Source of the DNA: Datnioides undecimradiatus | Taxonomy: Eukaryota; Chordata; Actinopteri; Lobotiformes; Datnioididae | DNA length: 64,000 bases | Direction: 5' to 3' | Assembly: GCA_008933995.1 (NCBI GenBank) | Contig: WARS01000090.1 | Span: 505,501-569,500, forward strand | In this document: positions 26,401-37,877 of the stretch, piece after piece | Layout of the letters: each line of letters opens with the position of its first letter | Position numbering within the stretch: position 1 is the stretch's first letter | The notes under the pieces: generated by a model | Database searches by the model: none | What the model was told of the DNA's origin: nothing | Seen by the model: the letters and a program-made list of their open reading frames with translations, nothing else | Made by a program: the position numbers and the translations under genes

Positions 26401-29400
26401 TCTGTTTATGATAAATCGGGGATGTTCCTTGGATGTCACTTACAGGAAGGCCTTGTGGGCCAGCATCACCTGGAGCCCCACTTTTCCCCGGCAGACCCTA
26501 AAAACAACAGAAACAAACTGTAAAAGGCACTGGATCTCTTTAAGAACTTGTCTAAAGGATCCAACTGAGGACACTCTATCCAAAAGCAAACACATTATAT
26601 TCCTTGGTTGGAAAACATTCACCTGCAGCAAATAATTACTTCACACATTGTTGCTAAACATTAAATGAAAGAGGTATCAGTACCTTGGACCCTGGCAGAC
26701 CAGGAATTCCCTCACGACCATCTGGACCAGGGAGGCCCTGTTGACAGCAAAGATATGATGTTTACAGTGTTAATTATACAGTTGTCTCTCATTAAATGAG
26801 AGAATTACTCAGAACAAAACTTATATGGATTGTTCATGCAGAAAAATTAGCTCCCAGCATGTTAAAGCCCCAATGAACAGGATATAATACAGGATATTTT
26901 AAATCAACAGTACTGACGTGGTTGAATCCTGGAAAGGTGGCTATGTAGCAAAAAACTGTGATGTAGGTGGGAAAAGGTGATGTAAGTGGGACTGGAAAGC
27001 TGTCGGACAGTAAGAGAGAAAGAACAGTTATTGACTGATTGATTGATAAGATGAGGCGATGCTCACCGGCTCTCCTTTTGGCCCCGGTACTCCTCTGATT
27101 CCAGGTGGACCACGATCCCCCTTTGAAGAAACAAAGAGGTTAGATTAGAGGGAGAAACAAAAGAGGCAGACATGCAAAAATGGTAATGCAGAAGCAAACA
27201 AACACAGACAAAAGGTACAGAAATCTGTGAAATCTTCCTTGGTGTCACCGATGTGATTAAGAACTTACCAGCGCTCCCGGTGGACCAAGCTCACCAATGG
27301 CTCCTCTTTGTCCTGGATCACCCTGAAAAATGTCATCAAACGTTGTCAGTTTTAATAAGCTTTTTAAGTATAAAACAAAATAAAGGAGGTCTATAGAGCT
27401 AATGCAAAGATGGGTACTTACTGGGCTTCCCTGGATTCCCCGAGGACCTAAGTCACCAGGTTTTCCACGAGGTCCCTGTTGGGAAAGGTGGAAAATAGTT
27501 TTCAGTAAAACATCCTTTATTTTACTTTAAAGACTAAAATTAAGTCAATATGCATCAAATCTGTTGGTTCAAACATAACACATGCTTTACAAGTACATGA
27601 AACTCTAGACTCTTACCCTGTCACCTTTTGAACCCTTTATTCCTAAGAAGCCTCTTGATCCACCTGGACCCTAAAATTACTCAGCGGATAGAGGAAAAGA
27701 GTCAGAAATGTCCCATGTTAATATGTTTGACAGTGATGAGTCATCTGATTTGAAGTAGGCCCCATGTGGAGCAAAATTTCATCAAGAAAATGGTGAAATA
27801 TATTACTGGTAGTCCTGGAACTCCGACTTCACCCAGTGGTCCCTGTTCGCCCTCCTCGCCCTGAAGAGGACATAACCCAGTTACGAAACTTAGCTTCAAT
27901 GAAACTGTCTCATGCCTTCAATAACAACTGAACTTTATTTCACATTATGTGCACAAAACAAAGTCTCTGCAATACCCAAGGAAAACATCTTTGCATGTTA
28001 TCTGTTGCAGAAATATACAGTGCAATTTATAAGTTAATCATCCGTGTAATGTCACGACCTGTGTTACACGCTTTTGTGTAACCGTTTGCAGATTTGTATT
28101 TATGATTTCACCATTGACCTTAAATTTGATCAGAGTTCTTTGTCTCTTGCAAACCCTTTAGAGTCTACATCAATGAAGCATTGAGCTGGGTGTTAAGAAT
28201 CCTTCATGTTTCAAGATGGTAAGAACATCACTTGAAGAAGAAAAGCGGCAAAGTTGATTCTCCACAACCAAAACCACCAACAATGTTCATGAAGAAGTGT
28301 CAGTATTGTTGGATCACTGTCCAGGAACTTGCTGACATCAACACTGGAACAGTTCAGGCAATCCTCATGTCCAGGTTGAACATACACCGCATTACGGTCA
28401 AGATGGTGACCAGACTCTGCAGGGACCTTCGTAGGGGTCGGAGTAGACACAACCTCTGTGCAGAGGATCATTACCAATGAAAATAGTTGGGTTTACAACT
28501 ACGAAGCAGACAATAAAAAGCAGTTCTCAGTGTGAAGGAGCCCTCAAGCTCCGCGACTGAAGAAGATCCATCAGGTCAAGAGTGCAACTGAGAGCATAGT
28601 TTTCTTTTTCTTCTAAAGGGTATAGGTACTCTGTCTGCTTTGAGACAGAGTAGGAGATCTAGTGTGATTCTCAGACGGTGGTTCACATGCTTACAGAACT
28701 GGACATTCAGGGAGTGACCCATGCATGGCAGGAGTAGTGGGACAGGCGTATTGCCGCACAAGGTTACTACTTTAAAGAGCTGTCAAATTTAAATCAGGTA
28801 TAGTTTCTGCTTCTTATAGGCATTGTTTCTAAATTTTTGGATTCCACCTCATAGATCATAGATGCACAGTGTAAAAGAAGATGTTGTTACCTTATGACCT
28901 TGTCTTCCAGGCTCACCAGATTCACCCTTAACTCCTTTGTGGCCCTACAGGCAAAATACATTTAGTTAAAAAAACAGTCTGTTTGGCATGAGTCAATGTC
29001 AAAGCAAGTTAATGCTATCAGTATCTCTTACTTTCATGCCAGGGAGACCAGTATGTCCAGTCAGACCAGCTGGGCAGGCGTTGGGACACTGAAAAACACA
29101 ACAGCCTATTTGAGGTCATGGAAGAGCCCTGCCACTTGGGGGCTCCACTGACAGTAGCCTTCACTCTAAATCACCTAACTAGTCTTAAATCCTGGGTTGC
29201 AAAACATTTTACATCAAACTGTGCAAGTATTTGTTGGTTGTAGTTTCTGGGTTAGTTATACAAACTATTTTTGTAAGCTAAAACCAGTTTTGTTGAAGGG
29301 GGTTCAAATGAATCTGCCTTCAAACTTACCAGGTCCTCGCCTTGATACACTCCTGGAGGACCCTGGAAAAGAACACAATGTTGTCTGTAGGGTAGGTGAT

Positions 29401-30528
29401 TGCCTTAGACTCACATGAAGTAAATAAACAATACTCCTCTTTTACCCTTCATAATTTGACTCTCTGATGGTGTTTAACAGCAGTGGAGACAAAAGCTGTG
29501 CTACTTACCCGTGGCCCTGCAGCCCCAGGAAGACCAACTTGACCTCTCTTGCCTCTTGCTCCCTGTGAGAGTTAGAGTACTCTTTATTAATACAGTGTAC
29601 ATTGACAAAAAACAAATAGATATCATTATGAATGCAGTTTTTATCCTTTACTTAGTGCTTACATTTTTAAGACATTTAGGTTGTCACTTAAGTTAACTGA
29701 TATGTGTACTCACAGGTGATCCAACTTTGCCCAGTTCACCTGGCAGCCCGTCTGTACCAGGAATACCCTTTAAACAATAAAACACCAATAAAACACAATA
29801 AAATGTCTGATGAACAATGAGACTATAAAACAAAGTCATACATAAAATGTATTAAGTATATAATACATATCTGCAAGCTGTAACACTTGATATAACTACT
29901 TGTAAAACACCAGATGTGTATATTCTGACCCCAAGTGGTTCTCAACTTTCTACAGTGATGTAGGAATGTACTTGAGGTGTGGTCAGTACACTGTGACATC
30001 ACAGAAAAGGTCAGGTTAAAAAAATTGTTTTAGCTTGGTGTTAAGTTGCACTTCTCTAGCAAACAGCTTGTAGCTTACACCTCTTTTCCAATGTGAAACT
30101 GAAGACTTTGTGTCGCTCTATCCAAGAACACCAGACTCCTTTGACAGAAACAGCAACTTTACCCCACAGAAAAGGGGATTGGTTGGTTTGTTTGCACTAT
30201 TTGTGACTTTGTGTGTGTTAAAATGTCAGTCTGGATCTGAATAAATAATAATATAACTTTCCAAGCACTTAGAAGACCACTAACACTGGTGGAATCTGGT
30301 GACTATATATATAGAGAGAGAGCAATTTAAAGGCTTTGGTTCCCTAAATAGAGGCTAAAATACATTTTTCTGCTGAACCCGTCCACAGCAGTACATTGCT
30401 TAGCTTCCCACACCAGCACTCCTGCTGCTTCTCCAAACTCAGGGCATGCTGACAACCATCTACTGTAGGTTGAACAATGACGTTTGATATTGCAGGTACT
30501 CACATCAAGCCCATCAGGTCCTACACCC

Positions 30529-30568
<40 letters not shown>

Positions 30569-33100
30569 ATTGGTTAACGGAAATGAATAAAAACAACAAT
30601 AGCGTTGTTGTAGAAGGATTCAAATACATCATAATTGATTTTATTATTAGTGCAGACAAGTTTATCATCAAACTGTCATTAAAATAAACTGTAAACGTGC
30701 ATTAAATCTAGGGCTGGTGATATTAAGCTTTTTCAGGAATTTGTTACATCCTGATATTTAGATAAAAGCAAATATACTTTTGTTATCATGATATTGATTT
30801 TAACACATTAATTGGGTTGTGACTGAAACTAAAAGTGAGCTGTTGCTTGAACTAAAGATGAAAATAACACAGGTCATCAGTCATGATGGTTTAAGAAGAA
30901 TAGACTAATGTCAGGCATTTTAAGATCAATAGAGATAAACTGAATCTATATTATTGCACGTTTTATCCTTAAGTATGTATCTTAAAGTAGCAAATATTCA
31001 CTCAGCACTCCCATAATTTTGAATATGTGAATCAGCACTACTAATCTGGGTAACTACTAAATCATAAATACAGCACTGCCAGGATTAATTATGGATGATC
31101 TCAGGTGTTTTCCTTCTAAACTGAACAGCTGAAGGTATATTCTGATAAATATTTGCACTTACAGGCTCTCCAGGAGGCCCATGTGGGCCAGGATCTCCCT
31201 GAAAACAACAAGAACAGAGATGTTAAATTAGGAATGCCTGACATTGAAGAACAACAATTCTGTACATACAGCGTGAGAATGAGCACAGACAGACGTAACT
31301 AAATTAAAATCTATTGCTAATAAACTTACTTTTGGTCCTTTTACGCCTTGTGCACCTACATCTCCAGGAGGTCCAACAGGTCCCTACAAAGATGACACAT
31401 AATTCCTTCAAATATGTAATAAAATAAGAATGAAAAATCTTAAAATGCAGCACAAAAAATTGTCAAAGCTGAACACAGATGTTTTAAACTTGTAAATTGT
31501 GATTTTATATAGTCTAATCTATTAAATTGAAGTTCCTAATTTAATAATTGAACGCTGTGTTAAAACAACAGGTCAGTCTGCAAACAAACATTCAAGTTGT
31601 CATTAAACTGGACCTGAACAGGCCTGTTGGGACTTTGAGGTCTGTTTACACTTTTTAAATGTGTGTCAGTGAAGTGAACATCAGCGTAGGGCTGCAAGAC
31701 ACCATCCAGAGGAGTGTAAAAAGGCCTGGTTACCATCAGAGTCGTCTAATCATCTAGTTTCACTTGCAAAAAAAACATGCACATCAGGGTTTATCAATCG
31801 TAGCAGCTCCAGGTTCTGCACTGAAGACGTGTTAGCAGCTACACTGCAGCAGATATCATCTAAAACCACCTCTGCATCCTCACAGACCCACAACCAAGGG
31901 TACGTTTATGATGCACTGTGCAATTATACCATTTCACTGCGTGTGGGCACATTTATGTTGGTAGTAAACTTTAGACTTATCTGGTCTGTGCATTTGGGAT
32001 TTCTTTATTGAGATTTGCTGCAAAGAAGTAGGTGATGGGTGTTTGGCTTGTGGTGGTCCAAACATCAGGAGATTACAGTTAAAACATTTAAGAAACAGAG
32101 TTAAACAGGATGGATGCTGTAAATGGTGTTTGCTGAGAGTCAATTTTGCAGCCATTTACATGTTTTCATAAGGTTTATGTACCACAGACCAGATAATATT
32201 GACTGTTGGGCGTTTTGATTCATTCATAATTTTGATTCGTCTTTGAGCCTCGTGATCCGATCACATTTTAAGTGTAAACATGGTCTTAGACAATCAGAGA
32301 GGCTGTAAACAAACCAAGAGGTCAGCCAGATTTCCTCCACCTCATCTGAACCTGACCAATCCCGACAAACAATCAGGTTTTGGGGTCATGTTAAAGCCTT
32401 AAAGCTTAAAATTCCCTCTTTCTCGCTCTGACTGAAGCAGTGCAATGTGTCTGTGTGGGTCATGTGTTGCAGTTAAGCTGAGTGAGAAATGAGAACAAGG
32501 TAACCAATGCATTGCATCAGCCTGGCAATATATCGATCAGTTATAGATGAAATTAAAACAAAACTTCAGTTTCAGGTGTAGCAGCACTTGTCGTTCAGTA
32601 GGATTTGGTCTTACGAACTGAAAGGTTCGGGTCTAAGTTTTAGGCCCCTGCACATTTTGACTTTCTGCACTAAATGTGAAACTGAAAGCACCCAAAACCG
32701 TGTTAATTATTCTTAATTACAAAAGGAAACTGCACTGTCTGAAGCTGTGATGAAGGTTTGACACAGATCATTTTCTTCTTTGCTTTTGTTTCCTCTTCTT
32801 CTCTTACAGCTCCTGCCTCTCACAACCAACTTTCCCTGCCTTAAAAAGTCTGATATGAGAAGGAGGCGTGGTCGTCTCTCCATCCTTTGGCTCCTCCCCT
32901 CACCTGCTTCCTCCATAAATAACCCTCAAAGGTCTCTCAAAAGCCAGACAATCACAGCAAAAATGGAAATATACTCCCCCATGTGATCAGTATATCAATT
33001 TATGATGATTACACCGTGTTCACTTCAAGGACTCGCACCTAAAACACCACCTGACTTTTTAAGTGCAAAGCATTCTGGTCTATTTTAAGTTACAGTAGCT

Positions 33101-33142
<42 letters not shown>

Positions 33143-34807
33143 GGGTCGCTCACCACAGCAGCCAGCGAACACACTGAGTCCATTCTGCACCAGCTTTCCC
33201 AGCATACGTACACCCCCCCTCACTCGTCCGCCACCACCCCGTGTCAACCATCTCTGTGCAGCCGATTCCCCCCAGCACACCCCTCGATCTCGCACAAAAA
33301 GACCCCTGTTTCTGTCAGGAAGCTACTCGAGACTTAAATTGCCAGATTGATTTATTCAAGGAGCGTTTTCTTTTTTTTTTTCTCTCTCCTCCACACGTTT
33401 ACTCAGTGGAAGCCAAGACAAACTGCTCACACACACAGCAACAGATCTGAATATCTCAAGTCCTCCAGCTCAGATCTCAATACATCCTCTTGTTGGAGAG
33501 TTTAACCTGCAGGGGCGGAGAGCGGCTCCCAAGTGCAGCATTAAAGGAGCCATTGGATTCGAAATTCAACCTGATCTTTTGGTACTTTTGCAAAAGGAAA
33601 AAGGAGACAAGCCTGTCAGATCAGCTGTAAACTGCGTCTGGTAGATGAACACTCGACACTCGGCCTGTGTGTGACGTTACTCAATATCAACCTGTTATTT
33701 CACTCACATCAGCGCCTGGAAGGCCTGCAGCTCCAGGAGCTCCGTCTTTGCCGTTATCACCATCGGCGCCCTGGAGGCAGAAGTTCAACAGACTTTAACA
33801 CTCGTTGATTCGCTTACAACTTCCACAGTCTGCATCCACTCAGTGAAACGTTTTCTTTATTTAAGGAGGAATTAGAAGTTCACTCACTGGTGGGCCGGTC
33901 ACCGTCGAGTCCACTCCTCTGTCACCCTAAAGAAAAACATGTTGGAGCAAGATAATAATTCTATTTAAAGTGGAATATGTCAAAATGCGTAAATGGAAAG
34001 TGTGTTTACTTTCATAAGAAGACTGTTTTCTTAGTGCACACTGGGATCATATATTTCTGGGAAGTTGCTCTAACCTGGCATGTGTTAAAGCCGCTAATTT
34101 AAAAAACCCATGTGGTGCCACATGTCATAGCCTGCTTTTAACTCCCTTTGTGCTAAATCAGTAAATGATCCAGGATGTTCTCAGCCATAAATGTGCAGAA
34201 AACATAAATGAAGCACTAACTTTTTGTTTTCGCCACACTGTGGGGCGGCTTGAACTCATGATTTCAGTATTGTTGTAATCCTGTCTATGGTCTTATTGTT
34301 GCACATTCAGAAACAGAAAACAGAAAAACAGCCCTTAATTCTGTGCAAACAAGATAAATAGTTAACTTCATATTATTTTTATAATTGGTTCTTGAGGAAT
34401 TTGAAAGTGTTTTTTTTAGTAGTATTTAATCTTTTAGTTTAATTAAGACCTAAAACGACCTTCCTGTAAGTTTGTTTTGCAAGGTGAGCAGCTTTTGATC
34501 ACTAATTAACACTTCTTGGATCAAAATGAAGTCATGTGACATCTTTTTTTTTTATTTCCAATGGACTTTATTGTTAAAACCAGCTGATTAACCCAGAAAT
34601 GAACTGATCCTCGTCTGAAATCTGAAGTTTGTAACTGAGAGGAAACGAATCTGCAAACTCACATCGATGCCGTCCACTCCGGGTACGCCAGAAGCTCCGG
34701 GTGGCCCAGGTGGCCCTCTGGGACCAACAGGGCCCCTCTGTAAAACAAACGCAAAAATCAGTTTTCACTTTTTTCCACACTGAAATTCATCTCTAAATAT
34801 CAGCCAG

Positions 34808-34839
<32 letters not shown>

Positions 34840-35673
34840 ACTGTAGTGTGAAGGGCAGCTCACACAGAGTCTCATTGTTTGGGTGATGTGAGGGGAAAGG
34901 TCATGAAACTGAACCTGGTTCCCCATTATAGTCCCATTACACCACCTAAGTAACTGCATGTGTTCGGATTACTGCCCATGTCTGGACCTTATTGGTGCCA
35001 GGTGTGCACACTGTGAAGAATGGACCACAGTTTGGACCAACGTTTAGATCAACTTCAGCTCTAAAATCCACATGCCCTCACATGACTTTACAAACAACTC
35101 ATAAAATAACAATATGTATATTGCATATTGTCAAAGAAAATCCAACTTTAAACCATAAACTGTGCATGTTTTAAGTCCCTGAAAGCAGATTTTAGGGATC
35201 CAGGGAGACTTAGTTGAAATGCATTAAAGTCTGTTACTATAGCAACACACACACTCTTCATTGTGATAACGAGGTGAAAGTATAAGTGAAGTATAATTAT
35301 TAAAAGTGCAGTAAGGTGCAATAAAGTCTACTCATCGAGCAGCACGAACAACGTAAAAGCATTGTTAGGAATATAAAATACGATACCATAGGAGATTCAA
35401 AATGACAAAACACAGTTAAGATTTAATGAATTTACTCATAAGAATCACAGACACCTCAAATGATCTTTTAATTACATATTATTAGGATATATATTGAAAA
35501 TAAACTACAATAAACTACAGATGGATGACTCACTGAACACCAATAGGGATATACTGGCGTTTCCTCTCCAGAGAAAAGAAAGGGCACCTATGTCTCACCT
35601 GAGCGGAGCAAATCAGCACGATTTGCAGCAAAAGCACCAGCAAAGACTCTCGATAGATCCCGGAGAGAGCCAT
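17470..35673 (-). CDS. col9a1: Collagen type IX alpha-1 chain, short (NC4-less) form
   Basis: A FACIT collagen chain that decorates type II fibrils in cartilage and vitreous. Thirty-two exons splice in phase to 687 residues: 35599-35673, 34663-34737, 33888-33926, 33708-33770, 31330-31383, 31163-31198, 30504-30527, 29714-29767, 29509-29562, 29330-29362, 29032-29088, 28891-28944, 27807-27860, 27617-27670, 27422-27475, 27269-27322, 27067-27120, 26684-26737, 26444-26497, 26310-26354, 26175-26228, 25969-26022, 25041-25094, 23452-23523, 22164-22199, 22003-22047, 21793-21825, 20872-21018, 20620-20674, 19552-19740, 18949-19026, 17470-17675. Most are 54, 45 or 36 nt and start with a Gly codon. Order: signal peptide (1-24), COL3, NC3 (about 163-176, CPNAC), COL2, NC2 ([12 protein letters not shown], about 515-545), COL1, NC1 (about 659-687, YCESSQC). 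The NC2, NC3 and C-terminal motifs match COL9A1, not COL9A2 or COL9A3. The start has an ACCATGG context. Exon 3 breaks the Gly-X-Y pattern. Confidence 0.96.
21355..21470. repeat. Possible dispersed element with GGTGGCG core
   Basis: The string CCACTTGGTGGCGATAA, then GCCAATAAG and a purine-rich GGAAGAA end, resembles 36705-36755 (CCACGCTGGTGGCG, CCGCCAATACG, GAAGAAGAA). I recall similar strings as recurrent in fish genomes. Family and boundaries are uncertain. It lies in a COL9A1 intron. Confidence 0.3.
24781..24828 (+). mobile_element. Fragment of a non-LTR retrotransposon reverse transcriptase
   Basis: The plus strand reads [15 protein letters not shown] and then a stop. [10 protein letters not shown] is a signature reverse-transcriptase motif of LINE elements. 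The frame is lost right after, and the AT-rich sequence to about 25000 may be its eroded continuation. It sits in the COL9A1 intron 23524-25040, antisense to the gene. It is too short to assign to a clade. Confidence 0.6.
28222..28790 (+). mobile_element. Decayed mariner-type transposase copy
   Basis: Conceptual translation in shifting frames gives a helix-turn-helix region ([18 protein letters not shown], then [17 protein letters not shown]), then near 28470-28530 [19 protein letters not shown] and a stop, then near 28685-28785 a tail with HAWQEW and [11 protein letters not shown]. The order matches the N-terminal DNA-binding domain, the first catalytic-Asp region and the C-terminus of Tc1/mariner transposases. 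Frameshifts, stops and a missing middle show it is dead. It occupies the 1-kb COL9A1 intron 27861-28890. Terminal repeats were not found. Confidence 0.7.
30532..30564. repeat. (AG/CT)n microsatellite at a COL9A1 acceptor
   Basis: About 16 units. On the minus strand it reads (CT)n and runs directly into CACAG before the 24-nt exon 30504-30527, so it forms the polypyrimidine tract. Confidence 0.95.
33103..33139. repeat. (TC)n microsatellite
   Basis: About 18 TC units in the COL9A1 intron 31384-33707. Confidence 0.95.
34808..34839. repeat. (CTG/CAG)n triplet repeat
   Basis: About 10 CTG units on the plus strand, CAG in the sense of COL9A1, in the intron between exons 1 and 2 about 70 bp upstream of exon 2. 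Confidence 0.95.
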
Positions 35674-36937
35674 GGTCTTCCCAGGGCCGAGGAAGACGCT
35701 AAAAGTCCCTTTTTCCCAGATTAGACGGGGCTCACGGACGGTCCACCTGTCAGTCTCCCCCCTGACTGAAACCCCACCGCCTGCTGGAAGGGGAGGATGT
35801 TGGAAAGTCCTGATTATTCATGAGGAGCTCAGGCTCTGCAGGAGGAGGAGGAGGAGGAGGAGGAGGAAGGCTTCACTGCACAGACTGGGTGGGGTGTGCA
35901 TACCTTTACTTTGACATTAAGTTTGATGTCTGCATGTACAGTGAAATTGACTGAAAGTTTAATATTGTCCTTTACATGTCCGTTTAGTTGTAAACCATTT
36001 TTTATTGCTTGAAATGGGGATTAGTAAAATTGTGTTATTCTGATGTCTTTATCTATTTCTACATTTATTTAAGATCGCATTTTATATCAAAGATTAGACT
36101 TATGCAAGCAGTGTAGAGTTCAGATCCTTTGAGTTTAGTGGCAATAACACAAATACTCCAGAACAAGCACAGTCCTGCATTAACAACCTACTAAAGTGTC
36201 TAAAAATATCTAAATATACTTAAAGTGTCAAAACTCAGGTACTTGCAGTGGAGTAAAGTGTTCCATGCCAGTGTTCTCATATAACATGTAGTGTTAATAT
36301 TACCGCTAATTTAATAGATGTGTTTTAACTACTTTAATTACATAAATGCATCATATTCTAAGGTAATTATGTGTTTGTATTGTCTGTTTCCTGTAAGAAC
36401 AACATATTTAGTCTATAAAAAGTCAACTTTTCATGAGTTTTTCATTGCATTTCCCAGGTGAATTAAGAAGAGGTTACAAATGTTTATTACGCTTCAGCAA
36501 CAGGAGAGTTTTCTCTTGTTAATACAACAAAATAATACTGTTATATAACCATAGCTTTGACTTTTGCTACTTTAAGTAAAAGTACTACTGTACAGTACTT
36601 TTACTTGAAATGCAGTATTTTACATTATGGGGTTCCAGCTTTTACGTAAATTATATCAATACTTCTTCCAGCGCTGGTTGTTTGCGCCAAACTGCTCCTC
36701 CCACGCTGGTGGCGCTAGAATACTAATAACCGCCAATACGAGCAGCGAAGAAGAAAAAAACCCGGAAGTGTATCGGAAACGAACGCAGGCGTCGTTTTCA
36801 AAGCTCGTTAACGGCTGTTGTCTTGGTGCTGTGTTTCCGAACCCCGTAAACAATGAAACACGACAGCTCTTAATGAAATTTATCGGCAATATTTCCGTGA
36901 TGGATACACGATAGCACACAACCGGAACCTCGTGCAG
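35674..36937. promoter_or_regulatory. Divergent COL9A1 / HYLS1 promoter region and HYLS1 noncoding exon 1
   Basis: The COL9A1 start codon (35673, minus) and the HYLS1 first exon (ending 36937 before the donor GTGAGAAA) are about 1 kb apart, head-to-head. A (GGA)n tract lies at 35841-35868. An ETS-like CCGGAAGTG is near 36761, just upstream of or inside HYLS1 exon 1. That exon has several upstream ATGs, including a 4-codon frame ATG GAT ACA CGA TAG at 36899. The middle (35950-36650) is AT-rich. No exons resembling the collagen NC4 (TSPN/laminin-G) domain were seen. Confidence 0.5.
35841..35868. repeat. (GGA)n triplet tract
   Basis: Nine GGA units upstream of the COL9A1 start, read as (TCC)n in the direction of COL9A1. 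Confidence 0.9.
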
Positions 36938-37877
36938 GTGAGAAACGAGCCCGTTAAACGTTTTAACTCGTTAGCATTCTCAATATTTACTGCTTGTTTA
37001 AGTGTATAACGTTAGCCTAGCCAGCTTCCGGTCAGAGGGAGATATGCCGAACCCCCTTTAAAAATCTGTCGTTTGAGTATTGCTTCGCTAATAGAAAACA
37101 AATAAACACATTTTTGGAGATACATTAAGTTCTAATAGTCTTTGATAGTAAAACTGTGAAATTCGGCTCACTTAAGGCTTTAAGATAGTTAATTTTATTG
37201 GGTTTAAATAGCAGCTGAAATACACTTCATATCGCTGTCATGTATGATGTTGCATTTGGATTAACTACAGCAGAAATGTCGTTTAAGTTACCAATAAAAT
37301 TATATTTTAAAGAAATCCCCTTAAATTAGTCATATTTTTCCATTTAGGGAAGGAAGACATTGTTATGAGTTTTGTATGCTTGATAGTGACGGTCAGCAGA
37401 GACTCTTTAAATTGTCATTAAAGTAAACGGAGTTTGCTTAGAAACAAACATTTTCCTGGTAAACGTTGAAGGACTGTTTTCCCACTCTGTTACCCGCTGT
37501 TTCAATGCACAGTTATAAAGGCAGTTGTACTGAACCTGTTTTACAGAAATGTTGAACTCAATGGTCACTGTTGGGTCTGCAGTTTGAGCTGTTATGCGTC
37601 ATGTTAAGAGGTCTGTATATTGTATAACTGAGGGTAGGCTATTAATACATTAATAATCATAATATATATATATTTTTACTAATTTTATGAACTGACTCTA
37701 AACATGTTGAAATATTTATGTTCTACTTGGTATGGAGATGTTAATGATATAAAACATTAAAAGATATAATTTTAAGTCTATGAGCCCCTGCTCTTTGTTG
37801 TTTTATTAGTTTTATATATTAAATATATTTTCCTTTCAGGATTTTCGCCGCCTTCTTGCCTTGAAGCTGGGAATATT

